From Arthrobacter frigidicola (lineage in GTDB: Bacteria > Actinomycetota > Actinomycetes > Actinomycetales > Micrococcaceae): a DNA stretch of 64,000 nt. Positions 34,764 to 44,709 of the stretch are shown here, in pieces. The translations under genes were made by a program, and so were the position numbers. The notes beneath the pieces were generated by a model. It had not been told where the DNA came from. It did no database searches and saw only the letters and a program-made list of their open reading frames with translations. Numbering within the stretch: position 1 is the stretch's first letter; every line of letters starts with the position of its first letter. The stretch covers positions 62,001-126,000 of the forward strand of contig QZVU01000008.1 of assembly GCA_003602285.1 (NCBI GenBank). The letters run 5' to 3'.

Positions 34764-35165
34764 ATGCCTGCTCACTCGGCGTTGACCGGCGAAGGGCTCT
34801 ACCGCCTGTACATCCTCGCGGGTACGACCAACCCGGTCTATTGGAGCCTGCAGACCGGCGTCGGGGTCCTCTTCCTCGCAGCCACCGCGGTGCGCCGGCT
34901 CCGCCACCCGGCGCCGGTGATGCTCAGCCTGGGGGTTGTCCCGGCGGGAGTGTCGGGCTTCGTTCTGATATACACCCGGGCGGGCCAATCACAAGGCCCG
35001 GCCCGCCCGGCATGTCACCGAATCGGCGGCCCGGTCCGGTTCAGGCCCCCGGTTCCTCAGCCCGGAACTCGAGCACCAGGCGCCCGCGGGTTCCACCGGC
35101 GGCAAGGAGTGCGTGGGCCGCCGGTGCCTCCTCCGGGGCGAAGGTCTGCTGCACCCGGAGAGTAA
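34764..35165 (+). CDS. Possible small membrane protein or fragment
   Basis: The frame holds LYRLYILAGTTNPVYWSLQT and a hydrophobic stretch VMLSLGVVPAGVSGFVLIY, consistent with one to two transmembrane helices. After about residue 75 it passes through a terminator-like hairpin (about 34980-35010) and becomes low in complexity, so the protein may be a 5' part of a truncated gene. An AGGAGG lies immediately before the ATG, closer than ideal. Confidence 0.35.
   Translation: MPAHSALTGEGLYRLYILAGTTNPVYWSLQTGVGVLFLAATAVRRLRHPAPVMLSLGVVPAGVSGFVLIYTRAGQSQGPARPACHRIGGPVRFRPPVPQPGTRAPGARGFHRRQGVRGPPVPPPGRRSAAPGE
34979..35010. terminator. Terminator-like hairpin after the oxidoreductase gene
   Basis: GGGCGGGCC and GGCCCGCCC form a 9-bp stem downstream of the convergent quinone oxidoreductase stop at 35041. 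Confidence 0.5.
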
Positions 35166-36021
35166 GCTGCCCTGACTCGACCAACTCCCGCAGGCGCTCG
35201 AGCAGCCGGACCGGCTCGGGAACGTTCGGCACGAACACTGAGTGCACGTTGATGCGCTTCTCCCGGGCCAGTGCCAGATCCGCGTCCTCCGGCGCACCGG
35301 CCACGAAGACGTACGCACCCTGCGGCCGGATGGCCCGGATGACCGATGTACCATATCCGGCGGCATCCACGATGCCATCGACTCCTCCCGGTGATGCCGC
35401 CAGCAGCCGGTCATCAAGACCCGTACCGCGCTCCACCACGATGTCGGCTCCGAGGGAGAGCACCAGCTCCCGGTCACCGGGGGCGGCATCGGCGATCACG
35501 CGGGCGCCGGCGGCCTTGGCCAGCTGAAGAGCATAGCCGCCGACAGCCCCGGCGGCTCCGATGACGGCGATTGTTGAACCCTCGGCCGCTCCGGAACGCT
35601 TCACCGCGGACAGGGCCGTCATCCCGTTCATGGGCAGGGTGGCGGCTTCGATGAACGACGCATTCCGGGGCGCCTTGACCGTCCAAACCGCCTTCGTGAC
35701 GACCTCCTCGGCGTAAGCGCCGCCCAGTTGGGTCAGCGGCATTACGTGCGCGGTGACTCGGTCCCCGACCTTCAGCCGGTCGCCGGCCTCCGCCCCGACG
35801 GCATCAATAATCCCGGCGGCCTCAACCCCGGGGATGTAGGGCGGGCGGAAGCCGGCAACCACGCCGGCGAGGCGGCCGTCGCGCAGGTAGAAGTCCGCCG
35901 GGTTGACGGTTGCGGCGTACACCTTGATCCGCACCTCGTCCGGTCCGGGCACCGGGGAGGGCACCTCAAACGTCTTCAGGACCTCGGGTCCGCCGAATTC
36001 GGTATGTCCTACTGCTTTCAT
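35041..36021 (-). CDS. NADP-dependent quinone oxidoreductase-like protein (zinc-free MDR)
   Basis: The 326-aa medium-chain dehydrogenase-like protein begins MKAVGHTEFGGPEVLKTFEV and has the nucleotide-binding AGAVGGYALQLAKAAGA in the middle, without the zinc ligands. It is of the zeta-crystallin/quinone reductase type. The ATG at 36021 has AAGGAAG upstream. It is paralogous to 38705-39658. The frnE-like gene lies 142 nt upstream on the same strand, and a TetR gene is further upstream, divergent. Confidence 0.92.
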   Translation of the reverse strand: MKAVGHTEFGGPEVLKTFEVPSPVPGPDEVRIKVYAATVNPADFYLRDGRLAGVVAGFRPPYIPGVEAAGIIDAVGAEAGDRLKVGDRVTAHVMPLTQLGGAYAEEVVTKAVWTVKAPRNASFIEAATLPMNGMTALSAVKRSGAAEGSTIAVIGAAGAVGGYALQLAKAAGARVIADAAPGDRELVLSLGADIVVERGTGLDDRLLAASPGGVDGIVDAAGYGTSVIRAIRPQGAYVFVAGAPEDADLALAREKRINVHSVFVPNVPEPVRLLERLRELVESGQLTLRVQQTFAPEEAPAAHALLAAGGTRGRLVLEFRAEEPGA

Positions 36022-36163
36022 GCTATTTCTTCCTTTACTAGTGTGACGGCTGGTGCCGCCGTGGGGGCGGAGCAGAATCCGTCGGCGCAGCCTGCACCGT
36101 GGCTTCCGAGGAGTGTGAGCCTGGCCGCCGGCACGTCGGTGCCGCCGATGAGCGCGGGGCCCT

Positions 36164-36919
36164 TCACGGGTGTCCACCCGCGCGGTCCGGCGCCAGGCCG
36201 CGGAGCACTTCGAGGAACGCCTCGGGCTCCTGCGCCCCGGAGATGCCGTACCGGCCGTCGATGACGAAGAACGGCACCGATGTGATGCCCAGGCGCCCCG
36301 CTTCTTCCTGGTCGGCGCGTACGGCCTCAAGGTATTCACCGCTCTCCAGGGAGCGAGCCACGTCGACGGGATCAAGGCCCGCCCGCCCGGCCAGCTCGGC
36401 TAGCTCGGGGGTCCGCCCGATGTGGCCGCCGTCGGTGAAGTAGGCCTGCAGCAGGGCTTCCTTCACCTCGGCCTGCCGGAAGTGTGCCTTGGCGTAATGA
36501 AGCAGTTGAAGGGCCTTCAGGGTGTTCGCGTGCTGGAGGGCGTCGAAGTCCAGGGTCAGCCCGACCGCGGCGCCTGCCGCGGTGATTCCGCGCAGGATTG
36601 GCTCAACCTGCGCGCGATCCAGCCCGCGGTGGGCTGTGACGAAGTCCGCCTCGCTGCCTTTAAAGTCCTCGGGGGTGTCCGGGGCGAGTTCAAAACTGCG
36701 GTAAGTGATATCCACCGGCAGTGCACCGGGATCCTCCGCATAGACGGTCAGTGCCGACTCTAGCTTCCGTTTACCGATATAGCACCAGGGGCAGGCCACG
36801 TCGGAGAAGATTTCGATGCTGATCCGGCGATTCCGGCCGGTCTCCCGCCGGGCGGCTTCCTGTGATGCACCAGCCGGGGGCTGGCCGCGGCCGGAAAGGT
36901 CCGGGTATTCGGTGCTCAT
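36164..36919 (-). CDS. DsbA family oxidoreductase (FrnE-like)
   Basis: The 251-aa protein has a thioredoxin-like fold with CPWC (Cys 43, Cys 46) in FSDVACPWCYIGKRKLESAL and the late cis-Pro segment GITSVPFFVIDGRYGISGAQ. It belongs to the FrnE/DsbA-like group, which acts in the cytoplasm. No signal peptide is seen; the first 30 residues are polar. The ATG at 36919 has AAAGG upstream. It is divergent from the TetR gene with a TGTAC dyad in between. Confidence 0.93.
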   Translation of the reverse strand: MSTEYPDLSGRGQPPAGASQEAARRETGRNRRISIEIFSDVACPWCYIGKRKLESALTVYAEDPGALPVDITYRSFELAPDTPEDFKGSEADFVTAHRGLDRAQVEPILRGITAAGAAVGLTLDFDALQHANTLKALQLLHYAKAHFRQAEVKEALLQAYFTDGGHIGRTPELAELAGRAGLDPVDVARSLESGEYLEAVRADQEEAGRLGITSVPFFVIDGRYGISGAQEPEAFLEVLRGLAPDRAGGHP

Positions 36920-36995
36920 GGGATGGTCCTTTGGAAGGCCCGCTAGGCGAGGTGATAATGTACTGGTGAGTCCAATGACCATAGACGCACAAGAA

Positions 36996-37011
36996 TGTAC
37001 TGTCAAGTACA
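36996..37011. promoter_or_regulatory. TetR-type operator 1
   Basis: TGTACT-N4-AGTACA, between the frnE-like and tetR genes. A related dyad recurs at 37692 and 38644. Confidence 0.68.
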
Positions 37012-37024
37012 GAAACGAGGAACA

Positions 37025-37618
37025 GTGGGCACCACCCTCACCGCCAAGGGCGCCGCCACCCGCCAGCGCATCATCCAGGGCGCGGCAACCCTCATTCAGG
37101 ACCAGGGCATTTCCAGCACCTCGCTCGACGACATCGCCGCCCGGACGCAGACCGGCAAGAGCCAGCTCTTCCACTACTTCCCGGAAGGCAAGACCGCCCT
37201 GCTGGTGGCGGTGGCAGAGTTTGAGGCGGCGAGCATCCTCGCGGACCAGCAGCCATACCTGAGCAACCTGACCTCATGGGACGCCTGGCAGGACTGGCGC
37301 AACCGCGTGGTGGAACGCTACGAAGCGCAGGGGCGGCAGTGCCGCCTGGGCGTGCTGACCACCCAGCTCGGACCCGCCTCGGCCGCAAGCGAAAAGATTG
37401 CCGCTGACCTCCAGGCCGAGTGGGAGCGTCTGCTCCTGGAGGGAATTCAGGGTATGCAGCAGTCCGGCCACATCCGGCCCTCGGTCGACGCCGCGGCCGC
37501 CGCGGCGGCCCTGATCGCCGGCATCTACGGCGGGGTCCTCATTCTGCTGGCCTCCGGCTCGGCCTACCATCTGGCCTCTGCACTGGATGTGGGTATCGCC
37601 TCCCTGCGGGGCCACTAG
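37025..37618 (+). CDS. TetR family transcriptional regulator
   Basis: The 197-aa protein has the TetR helix-turn-helix (TRQRIIQGAATLIQDQGISS, then TSLDDIAARTQTGKSQLFHY) and a ligand-binding domain. The GTG at 37025 follows AGGA 5 nt upstream. A start at 36995 would cover the operator. Sites of TGTACY-N4-RGTACA form in front of frnE/tetR, the SDR gene and the second quinone reductase gene, so it probably controls all of them, as in inducible quinone or electrophile-response systems. Confidence 0.9.
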   Translation: MGTTLTAKGAATRQRIIQGAATLIQDQGISSTSLDDIAARTQTGKSQLFHYFPEGKTALLVAVAEFEAASILADQQPYLSNLTSWDAWQDWRNRVVERYEAQGRQCRLGVLTTQLGPASAASEKIAADLQAEWERLLLEGIQGMQQSGHIRPSVDAAAAAAALIAGIYGGVLILLASGSAYHLASALDVGIASLRGH

Positions 37619-37663
37619 AACGCCGACCCCCGGGCCCCACACTCGGCCGCCGCAGTCAGGAAT

Positions 37664-37707
37664 TGACCACGCGGTACAGAACGTGCTTGAATGTACCCCG
37701 CGGTACA
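37664..37707. promoter_or_regulatory. TetR-type operators 2a/2b before the SDR gene
   Basis: TGTACC-CCGC-GGTACA is a perfect dyad at 37692-37707; a weaker copy (TTGACC-ACGC-GGTACA) is 28 nt earlier. They resemble the dyad at 36996. Confidence 0.65.
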
Positions 37708-37768
37708 GTATGGCCGCGAACCCTGAGTGCATGGCGGCCGCCTCGAGCGGGCCCGGAAAGCAGTAGAG

Positions 37769-38548
37769 ATGTCGAAGAATGAATCCCCCGCGCAGAAACT
37801 CGATGCCAAGGTCCTGATTGTCACCGGCGGCTCCGCCGGCATGGGCGAGGCCTTTTCCCGCCGGGCGGCCCGGGAAGGTGCCACGGTCGTCATCGGCGCC
37901 CGCGACGCCGCCCGCGGCGAAGAGGTCGCCGCGGACATCCGCGCCGCCGGCGGACGCGCCCTGTTCCTCAGGACCGACGTGACCGTCGAGGCGGAGGTCA
38001 AGGCCCTGGTGGAGACCACCGTTGCGACCTACGGCCGGCTGGACGGCGCGTTCAACAACGCCGGCGGCGGGAACGCGGTCGGCAGGGTGCGCGAGATCGA
38101 CCAGGACTTCTGGGATGCCACCATCGCCCGCAACCTCACCAGCGTCTTCTACAGCCTCAAGTACGAGATCCCGGCGATCATCGCTTCCGGCGGCGGATCG
38201 ATCGTGAACAACGCCTCCACCGCCGGAGTCGTCGGCGATGCCAATTTGGCCGCCTACGCCGCGGCGAAGCACGGCGTCGTCGGCCTCACCCGGGCAGCGG
38301 CCCTGGATTCCGCCCCCGAAGGGGTGCGCATCAACGCCCTGGTCACCGGCCTGATCGACACCCCTCTGTGGCGCACCGCCGCGGCCGCCAGCCCGGGCAT
38401 CGAACAGCACTTCCTGGGCCTGCAGCCCAGCGGACAGATCGGCAGGGAAGAGGACATCGCCGCATTCACCTCCTTCCTGCTCAGCGACGAGTCCACCTAC
38501 ATCACGGGCGCCGCCCTGGCGATCGACGGCGGCCTCACCGCCAAATAG
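37769..38548 (+). CDS. SDR family oxidoreductase
   Basis: The 259-aa protein has TGGSAGMG (residues 18-25), the NNAGGG motif, catalytic Ser in NNASTAG, YAAAKHG (Tyr/Lys) and an ending YITGAALAIDGGLTAK typical of classical SDRs of about 250 residues. It would reduce or oxidise an alcohol/ketone with NAD(P)H. The ATG at 37769 follows AGTAGAG. It is downstream of two TetR-type sites and probably in the TetR regulon. Confidence 0.93.
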   Translation: MSKNESPAQKLDAKVLIVTGGSAGMGEAFSRRAAREGATVVIGARDAARGEEVAADIRAAGGRALFLRTDVTVEAEVKALVETTVATYGRLDGAFNNAGGGNAVGRVREIDQDFWDATIARNLTSVFYSLKYEIPAIIASGGGSIVNNASTAGVVGDANLAAYAAAKHGVVGLTRAAALDSAPEGVRINALVTGLIDTPLWRTAAAASPGIEQHFLGLQPSGQIGREEDIAAFTSFLLSDESTYITGAALAIDGGLTAK

Positions 38549-38643
38549 CCCGCTCCCCTACCCGTCCGCGCTCCACCCAGCTGCGGGCCCCCCGGAGACA
38601 CCCCATCCCGCTTCATCTCCCGGGAATCTCGCTGACTTCAGAA

Positions 38644-38659
38644 TGCACCGCGTGGTACA
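38644..38659. promoter_or_regulatory. TetR-type operator 3
   Basis: TGCACC-GCGT-GGTACA, one mismatch from the dyad at 37692, lies 46 nt before the second quinone oxidoreductase gene. Confidence 0.6.
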
Positions 38660-38704
38660 GCACCCCCCTTCCCCTGCCCTGTCCGGCAGAAGAAAGCAGG
38701 CCCC

Positions 38705-39658
38705 ATGAAAGCCATAGGTCTCCATCAGTTCGGAGGACCCGAGGTCCTGACCCTCCTGGAACGCCCGGTTCCACCTGTGAGCGCCGGTGAAGTCCGGATC
38801 CGTGTCACCGCGGCGACCATCAACCCCGGAGATGTGATCCTCCGCCGCGGCGGGGTCGGATCACTCCCCATGCCCGGTCCCTGGATTCCTGGCATGGAAG
38901 CAGCCGGCGTCGTCGATGCTCTCGGCCGAGGTGTCGATGACCGTTTCGCGGTCGGTGACCGCGTCACTGCCTTCGTCCTGCCGATCGATCCGCGGGGCGG
39001 AGCCTACGCGGAGTTCGCCGTCGCCCCCGCGGAGCGGGTGGTGCACACACCGGCTGGCGCCACCGACACCGAGGCAGCCACCCTGCCCATGAACGGGCTC
39101 ACCGCACGGATGGCCCTTGACGCGCTGGACCTGTCCCCCGGAGCCACCGTGGGCGTCGTCGGCGCCGCAGGAGCCGTCGGCGGGTACATCGTGCAGCTCG
39201 CACGGGCCGACGGCCTGCGGGTCATCGCCGATGCCGCCCCGCAGGACCGGGCACTGGTCGCCTCCCTGGGAGCCGACATCCTCGTGGACCGCGGCGACGA
39301 CGTCGCACGGGCCCTGCACTTCGCCGCCGGAGGGGAACTGGACGGCATCGCCGCGGCGACCGCCGCCGGCTTCTCCCTCACCGGGGTCATCCGCAAAGGC
39401 GGCACACTCTCCACGGTGTCCCAGATGCCGGACCCGGCAGCCGCGGCCGCCGCCCGGGCCCGCGGGGTAGCCATCCGCCCGATCGGCGTCCACACCGGAA
39501 CCGGAACCCGCACCAAGCTCGACCGGCTCGCCGGGCAGGTCGAGGAAGGCGCCCTCACCCTCCGCGTCGCCCGGACCCTGCCCGCCGAGCAGGCCCCAGA
39601 AGCACACCGCCTCCTGGAGGCCGGAGGGCTCCGCGGACGGATCGTCCTGCAGTTCTAG
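38705..39658 (+). CDS. NADP-dependent quinone oxidoreductase-like protein (zinc-free MDR), second copy
   Basis: The 317-aa protein parallels 35041-36021 in layout: [20 protein letters not shown] at the start and [16 protein letters not shown] as nucleotide site, with no zinc-binding Cys/His cluster. Such enzymes reduce quinones or enones with NADPH. A TetR-type dyad precedes it. The Gfo/Idh/MocA gene follows 68 nt later, so the two are probably one operon. Confidence 0.92.
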   Translation: MKAIGLHQFGGPEVLTLLERPVPPVSAGEVRIRVTAATINPGDVILRRGGVGSLPMPGPWIPGMEAAGVVDALGRGVDDRFAVGDRVTAFVLPIDPRGGAYAEFAVAPAERVVHTPAGATDTEAATLPMNGLTARMALDALDLSPGATVGVVGAAGAVGGYIVQLARADGLRVIADAAPQDRALVASLGADILVDRGDDVARALHFAAGGELDGIAAATAAGFSLTGVIRKGGTLSTVSQMPDPAAAAAARARGVAIRPIGVHTGTGTRTKLDRLAGQVEEGALTLRVARTLPAEQAPEAHRLLEAGGLRGRIVLQF

Positions 39659-39726
39659 ACCACCCCCTCCACCTCCCTTCCATCAAATCCACCAAAACTC
39701 ATCACAACACCCGTAAGGAAAGAATC

Positions 39727-40812
39727 ATGGAACCCATTCGAGTAGGACTCATCGGCGCCAGCGCAGCCAATCCGGGCTGGGGCACGTTCGCCCACCTGCC
39801 GGCCATCCAGGGCCTGTCGGACTACCGCCTCACCGCTGTCTCCACCAGCCGGGCCGACACGGCCAAGGCCGCCGGAGAAGCCTACGGCGTCCCCGGATTC
39901 GGCTCCGCCTCGGAACTGATCCAGCACCCCGACGTCGATCTCGTCGTCGTCGCCGTGAAGGTCGCATACCACCGCGAGATCATCCTCGAAGCCCTGGCCG
40001 CCGGCAAGATGGTCTACAGCGAGTGGCCGCTGGGCGTGAACCTCGCCGAGGCTACGGAACTGGCCGAGGCCGCAACGGCAGCCGGGGTCCGCACGATCAT
40101 CGGCCTGCAGGGCCGGTTCGCGCCCGAAGTGCAGTACCTGCGTGATCTGATCGCCGACGGCTATGTCGGAGAAGTCCTCTCCTCCTCGCTGCAGGGCACC
40201 AGCGTTTCATGGGCAGAGACCACGACCTCCGCCCAGTCCTACCTCTTCTCCGAGGAAAACGGGGCCACCCCGCTGACGGTCACCACCCTCAACGCCCTCG
40301 ACATCACGGCCGCGGTGCTCGGAGAACCGACCGACCTTGAAACCCGCCTGACCCGCTACAGCCGCCCCGTCCGGGTGACCGACACCGGGGAGGACCTGAC
40401 CGGGAGCACCCCGCGCCACGTCTCCATCCGCGGCCGGGTGGGCGAGGCTCCGATCTCCATCGAGTACCGCGGCGGAACCACCCGCGGCGAAGGTCTTCGC
40501 TGGGTTATCACCGGAACCGAGGGCGAACTCGTCCTCTCCTCCCCCACCTTCAACGGCAATATGCAGGCCACCGAACTGGAACTCCACGGCGGACGCGGCG
40601 ACGACCAGACCATGAACCGCCTGCCCGTCCCCGCCAAGTACACCTCGCCGGAGGTCGCCGGCATTCCCGGGGTCGCAGGGAACGTCGCCCGCATGTATGA
40701 GGCCTTCGCAGGTGACCTTCGCACCGGGACCACCAATTCCCTCGACTTCTCCTACGCGCTCGAACGCCACCAGCTGATCCAGGACATCTCGGAGGAATCA
40801 CAGAAGCACTGA
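39727..40812 (+). CDS. Gfo/Idh/MocA family oxidoreductase
   Basis: The 361-aa protein has the N-terminal Rossmann fold (VGLIGASAANPGWGTFAHLP, residues 5-24), SEWPLGVN in place of the typical EKP-containing motif, and the C-terminal beta-sheet domain. Family members oxidise sugars or related alcohols, and this group is close to galactose-repressor-like Gal80 proteins, so it may have a regulatory or non-sugar role. AAGGAAAG lies upstream of the ATG. It ends before a strong hairpin. Confidence 0.88.
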   Translation: MEPIRVGLIGASAANPGWGTFAHLPAIQGLSDYRLTAVSTSRADTAKAAGEAYGVPGFGSASELIQHPDVDLVVVAVKVAYHREIILEALAAGKMVYSEWPLGVNLAEATELAEAATAAGVRTIIGLQGRFAPEVQYLRDLIADGYVGEVLSSSLQGTSVSWAETTTSAQSYLFSEENGATPLTVTTLNALDITAAVLGEPTDLETRLTRYSRPVRVTDTGEDLTGSTPRHVSIRGRVGEAPISIEYRGGTTRGEGLRWVITGTEGELVLSSPTFNGNMQATELELHGGRGDDQTMNRLPVPAKYTSPEVAGIPGVAGNVARMYEAFAGDLRTGTTNSLDFSYALERHQLIQDISEESQKH

Positions 40813-40867
40813 CCTCGGAGGAAACGGAGGGGACCCGGCCCGAAGCCGGTCACCTGGTACATCCTGG

Positions 40868-40913
40868 CGGGCGGCTCTGAGGGGAACTTTCGCTGCTCAG
40901 AGCCGCCCCGCCA
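40868..40913. terminator. Terminator hairpin
   Basis: A GC-rich inverted repeat (GGCGGGCGGCTCTGAG and its near complement CTCAGAGCCGCCCCGCC) closes the oxidoreductase operon. Confidence 0.7.
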
Positions 40914-41763
40914 CCACCGGGGTCCGTTCCCACCCGCCCACCTGCCAGCGTTTAGGTTCCGGAGTCACGTTGAGCTGCCCTTTGGGCCCTTCCGGTGATG
41001 ATCTGACCCGGTTCCATCATTCCGGTCTTGAACCGTCGCCCAATACACCCCGGGAATGAGCCGCCTCAACTTGACGGGAGATCGCAGACCAGTCTCCAGA
41101 TGATGGCTCGGATCACTATGCCTGACAGGTGGGCTCATCGACGGCCGCGCCGAACGGCCACGGCTTCGAAGGACCGTGAGGATCGCGGTCGTCAGGCAAT
41201 CCACTACGACGAGGAAATCATCAAGCCCCGATGCGATCACGGCAGAGCCGAAATATACCGGACGACCATGTCGTATGGGCGGTGAGCGGGGTATTCTGGG
41301 CTTGCTTTCCCTCCCACTGGCGACGTTGCAGGTCACTTTCGCGGTTGCCGGCAATGCCGTTACTGTGATTGGCCGGTCCCTACTATCGTCGGGTGGCCGA
41401 AGACGCATGGACCAACACCCTTTCCCATGCCGAACGTCGGGATCCCCTTAGGGCGTCAAACCCGCGCTTCAGGGACCCGCTTATTCCGTCCCTTGCTTCC
41501 ATCAGCCTGACCGGCCAGCCAGGGCGCCCTGAAAACACCATCTCGCACAAAGGCGACGAAACCGCCCGCATGGAGCCGATAAGCGTCCCTCCGCGATCTT
41601 TTCCGGATCGTTCGAACCCATGCGCAATCCAGTCGTCGCCATACCGACCGCTTTTTCCGGGGCGGACCCCCGTCAGGAGGTGAAGGCCCTATTCGCCGTC
41701 CGTGGCTCCAATCAGCGACCGGCCGGAGCAATCCCAAAAACGAGTAGTGAAGGAACAGTTACT
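40914..41763. other. Gene-free or decayed stretch
   Basis: Frames of 60-150 codons exist on both strands but none is convincing. A short hydrophobic segment (GILGLLSLPLATLQVTFAVA) near 41289 may be a membrane-protein relic. Confidence 0.35.
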
Positions 41764-42732
41764 GTGAGCGAAGTAGTTCTCGAACCCGCTGCCCAGGAAA
41801 TCGCCGATGCTACGGCCAAACCCCCTTTCCTCTATGAGCTCGGGCCGGAAGGAGCGCGGAAGGTTCTCGATGACCTCCAGGCGGCACCGATTGATAAGGC
41901 CGAGGTGGGGGAAGACAAGTGGCTGACCGTCCCGGCCGAAGTCGGCGATGTTCAGGTACGTATTTTGAAGCCCGTCGGCGCGACCGGTTCCCTCCCAGTC
42001 ATCCTCTACGTGCACGGCGGCGGATGGATTCTTGGCAACTCCGGCACGCACGACCGGCTTATCCGTGAACTTACCGCCGGCTCGAACGCGGCCCTGGTGT
42101 TCGTTGAATACGATCGCTCGCCCGAAAAGCAGTATCCCGTAGCTATTGAACAGGCTTACGCCACCGCCCAGTGGATTACCAGGGAGGGTGCGTCGGAAGG
42201 CTTGGACGGTGGCCGCATGGCCATTGCGGGTGATTCAGTCGGAGGAAACATGGCAGCTGCACTGACAATCCTCGCCAAGCAGCGCGGCGACGTGCGATTC
42301 GTGCACCAGTCGCTGTACTACCCAGTCACCGATGCCGCTCAGGACACCGAAAGTTACCGCACCTTCGCCAATGGTCCGTTCCTGACGGCGAAAGCCATGG
42401 CTTGGTTCTGGGACGCGTATGCACCTGATGCCTCAGTCCGCTCGGAAATCACCGCCTCGCCTCTCAGGGCCACGCTCGAGGAACTCAAAGACCTGCCGCC
42501 GGCATTGGTGATCGTTGATCAGAACGATGTTCTGCGCGACGAAGGTGAAGCCTATGCAGCAAAACTTGTCCAAGCGGGAGTGAAGACCGTGAGCGTCCGA
42601 TACAACTTCGTCACGCACGACTTCATGATGCTCAACCCCGAACGGGAAACACAGGGAACCACCGCCGCAATGGAACAAGCGATACAGGTTCTGCGCAAAG
42701 CCTTGGGCACCACAACGGAAAGCACAGCCTGA
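41764..42732 (+). CDS. Alpha/beta hydrolase, hormone-sensitive-lipase-type esterase
   Basis: The 322-aa protein has HGGGW (residues 84-88, oxyanion hole), nucleophile elbow GDSVGG (Ser 158), an acid in DQNDVLRDEGE and the His in THDFMMLNPE, as in the HSL family of carboxylesterases. No signal peptide is seen. The GTG at 41764 has AAGGA 10 nt upstream; the longer frame from 41620 lacks a site and is compositionally odd. Confidence 0.87.
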   Translation: MSEVVLEPAAQEIADATAKPPFLYELGPEGARKVLDDLQAAPIDKAEVGEDKWLTVPAEVGDVQVRILKPVGATGSLPVILYVHGGGWILGNSGTHDRLIRELTAGSNAALVFVEYDRSPEKQYPVAIEQAYATAQWITREGASEGLDGGRMAIAGDSVGGNMAAALTILAKQRGDVRFVHQSLYYPVTDAAQDTESYRTFANGPFLTAKAMAWFWDAYAPDASVRSEITASPLRATLEELKDLPPALVIVDQNDVLRDEGEAYAAKLVQAGVKTVSVRYNFVTHDFMMLNPERETQGTTAAMEQAIQVLRKALGTTTESTA

Positions 42733-43320
42733 CCTCTACAGCGGGAAGGCAATTCTCATTGCTGTGATTTGCCTGCCGGGATCTGTCGGCGCACCTCGTG
42801 TATGGCACCGTCGTGAGTGCGATCTTCGCTGCACTCACAAAGGAGGAACGATAAGCCGTTTCTGCAGGAACGGCGCGAGCGGACTAAGCCGCTGCCAGAG
42901 ACTCGCCGACAGGGCTCTGAAGTACCTTGCCGTGAAAGTAGCCGCGGACGGTGAACAAAGGGAAGGTGTTCACCACATCGTCCAGCGAGATGTTCCGCAG
43001 TCGCTAAGCTGTTTTACCGGTGATGCCCAGCTGCTCGATGAGCGCCTCGCTAGCCACCCCCGCACCAGCTGGCGCGTTGGCGCCGGCGGCTAGCGGGACT
43101 GGCACCGGGGTCTGCTTATGTCCTCACTTGGCAGAGCCAACCGAGACCAATTGACGTATGACAGGACCTAATGGTGAGCCCGCGGAATTCACCTAACCGG
43201 TGTCGGTAGCTCTGCATCCGCCCGCTATCGAACCAAGGGTCGCCGCGACCTAAGGCTGCTCGTGGTGAAAATTCTGATGAGTAATCAACTCTCGTTCGCT
43301 GCTCGCATAAGCTGTTCGCC
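42733..43320. other. Intergenic stretch with a possible coding relic
   Basis: The minus strand from about 43030 to 42893 reads RLRNISLDDVVNTFPLFTVR then GYFHGKVLQSPVGESLAAA before a stop. It looks like a protein C-terminus but no family is recognised and no start is visible. Confidence 0.3.
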
Positions 43321-43321
43321 C

Positions 43322-44062
43322 TGGAGGATGACCAAGTCAAAAAGCCTCGCCACAGTCATGTAGCTGCACGGCCACTCCCCCATGAAGGAGTAAGAAAGCT
43401 CAAGCCGGGCTTCACGACAGAAAGAAAGCACCCCGCCCCCAAAAAATCCCAACTCAACCACCAGAACCGGCACCCGGACCGCAGAATTGGGCCGGCTGTC
43501 CACAGCCATAGAGGAAAAGTGCCTCTGACTAGGGGAAACTTGTGCCCGAAGTGGGACTCGAACCGGACTCCAGCCCTTGCGAATACTGGGCTCCTCAGGA
43601 AACATGCGCAATCCGGCCCAGTCCGACCGATGTACGACCCGATCCGAAGCCCCGGGTGTGGACACTGTCCACACCCCCGCTTGCCCCTACCAGGGGCCTT
43701 CCCCAAGACTGCCGCAACCTCCACTGACAGGGTGCGGTACTTCTTTGCCGTAAATGATGCGATCCTGCTGGAGAGATTCACCCGCGGCCGTGACCGGGTG
43801 GTGCCCGCGCTCGTTGCCGAGTCCCGGGCACGCCCCACGACATGGACGGTCTCCAGATCCTCCATCACAACGTCGCCTCCCCTCAAACCATTCATAGTCC
43901 GAGCGGCCGACAGCTGCATGACAGACTCTCGCTCCGCCGAATCGGCCAGGTGCCATCCCGACGCTTGAGACGCGCTGCCCATACTGCGCAGATACTGGTG
44001 ATCACTTCGGGTGAAGGTTTCCCTGCATGATGGTCAGCTCTACCCCCTTTCCGTCTCTGGCG
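43322..44062 (+). repeat. Dispersed repeat, copy D (long form)
   Basis: Contains all elements: the ATGAAGGAGTAAGAA block, a partly decayed AGTCAGAG hairpin, the T-arm-like block (43543-43570), the perfect palindrome (43656-43674), a weakened hairpin and a 250-nt extension shared with copy F. The extension encodes on the minus strand a protein tail ending GVELTIMQGNLHPK. Confidence 0.85.
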
Positions 44063-44369
44063 TTTCTGTGTCCCTACCTCACTCCTCCGGGTGCAACTTC
44101 ACCCGGTAGCGCAGGAACCGGATATCGGGTGGGACCGACAGTGCCCGCGGATCCGGCTGTCACCCTCCTGGGCGATGGTGACGCCCTCAACGCCCTGGCA
44201 AGCGCCGCGAACTCGACCATGGCATAGCCCATGTAGCGCTGGACCTGATTTAGGTCAAAACATCCGGGGCCGGCCCGGGTTCGCTCCACTCATGACCGGA
44301 CGGAACCGGCTGGGCTAGCTGCCAAAAAGCTTCAACCCTCGGTGGCTGCTCCGACTGATCTGGTCGGCA

Positions 44370-44480
44370 AAGAGGATGACCAGGTCAAGAAGTCCTCACC
44401 ACAGTCATGTACCCACACCGCGACTCCCCCATGAAGTAGCAGAAAGTTCGCACAGGACTTCGCCAGAGAAAGGAGGCGCC
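44370..44480 (+). repeat. Partial dispersed repeat
   Basis: Only the first 110 nt of the repeat (AGGATGACCAGGTCAAGAAG, then CTCCCCCATGAAGTAGCAG) are present; it lies about 1 kb after copy D, in the same orientation. Confidence 0.75.
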
Positions 44481-44709
44481 GCCCTCAAGCGCGGCGCGCC
44501 GAGCACGATGGCCCTTGATTCGAGGTCGGATCTCATGTTCGCGTTGGAACAACGGACGCTCACGGTGAACCACCAACGCACGAGACTGATCAGTATGCGC
44601 TCCTGCCTGGGTCGTTACGAATTCGCGTGCCCTGTACCTCATCTGACCTACTACCAGGTGTGTACATCGTCGTCGTAGATGTTGTTTTGATTGGTCCCGG
44701 GCGACCTCG

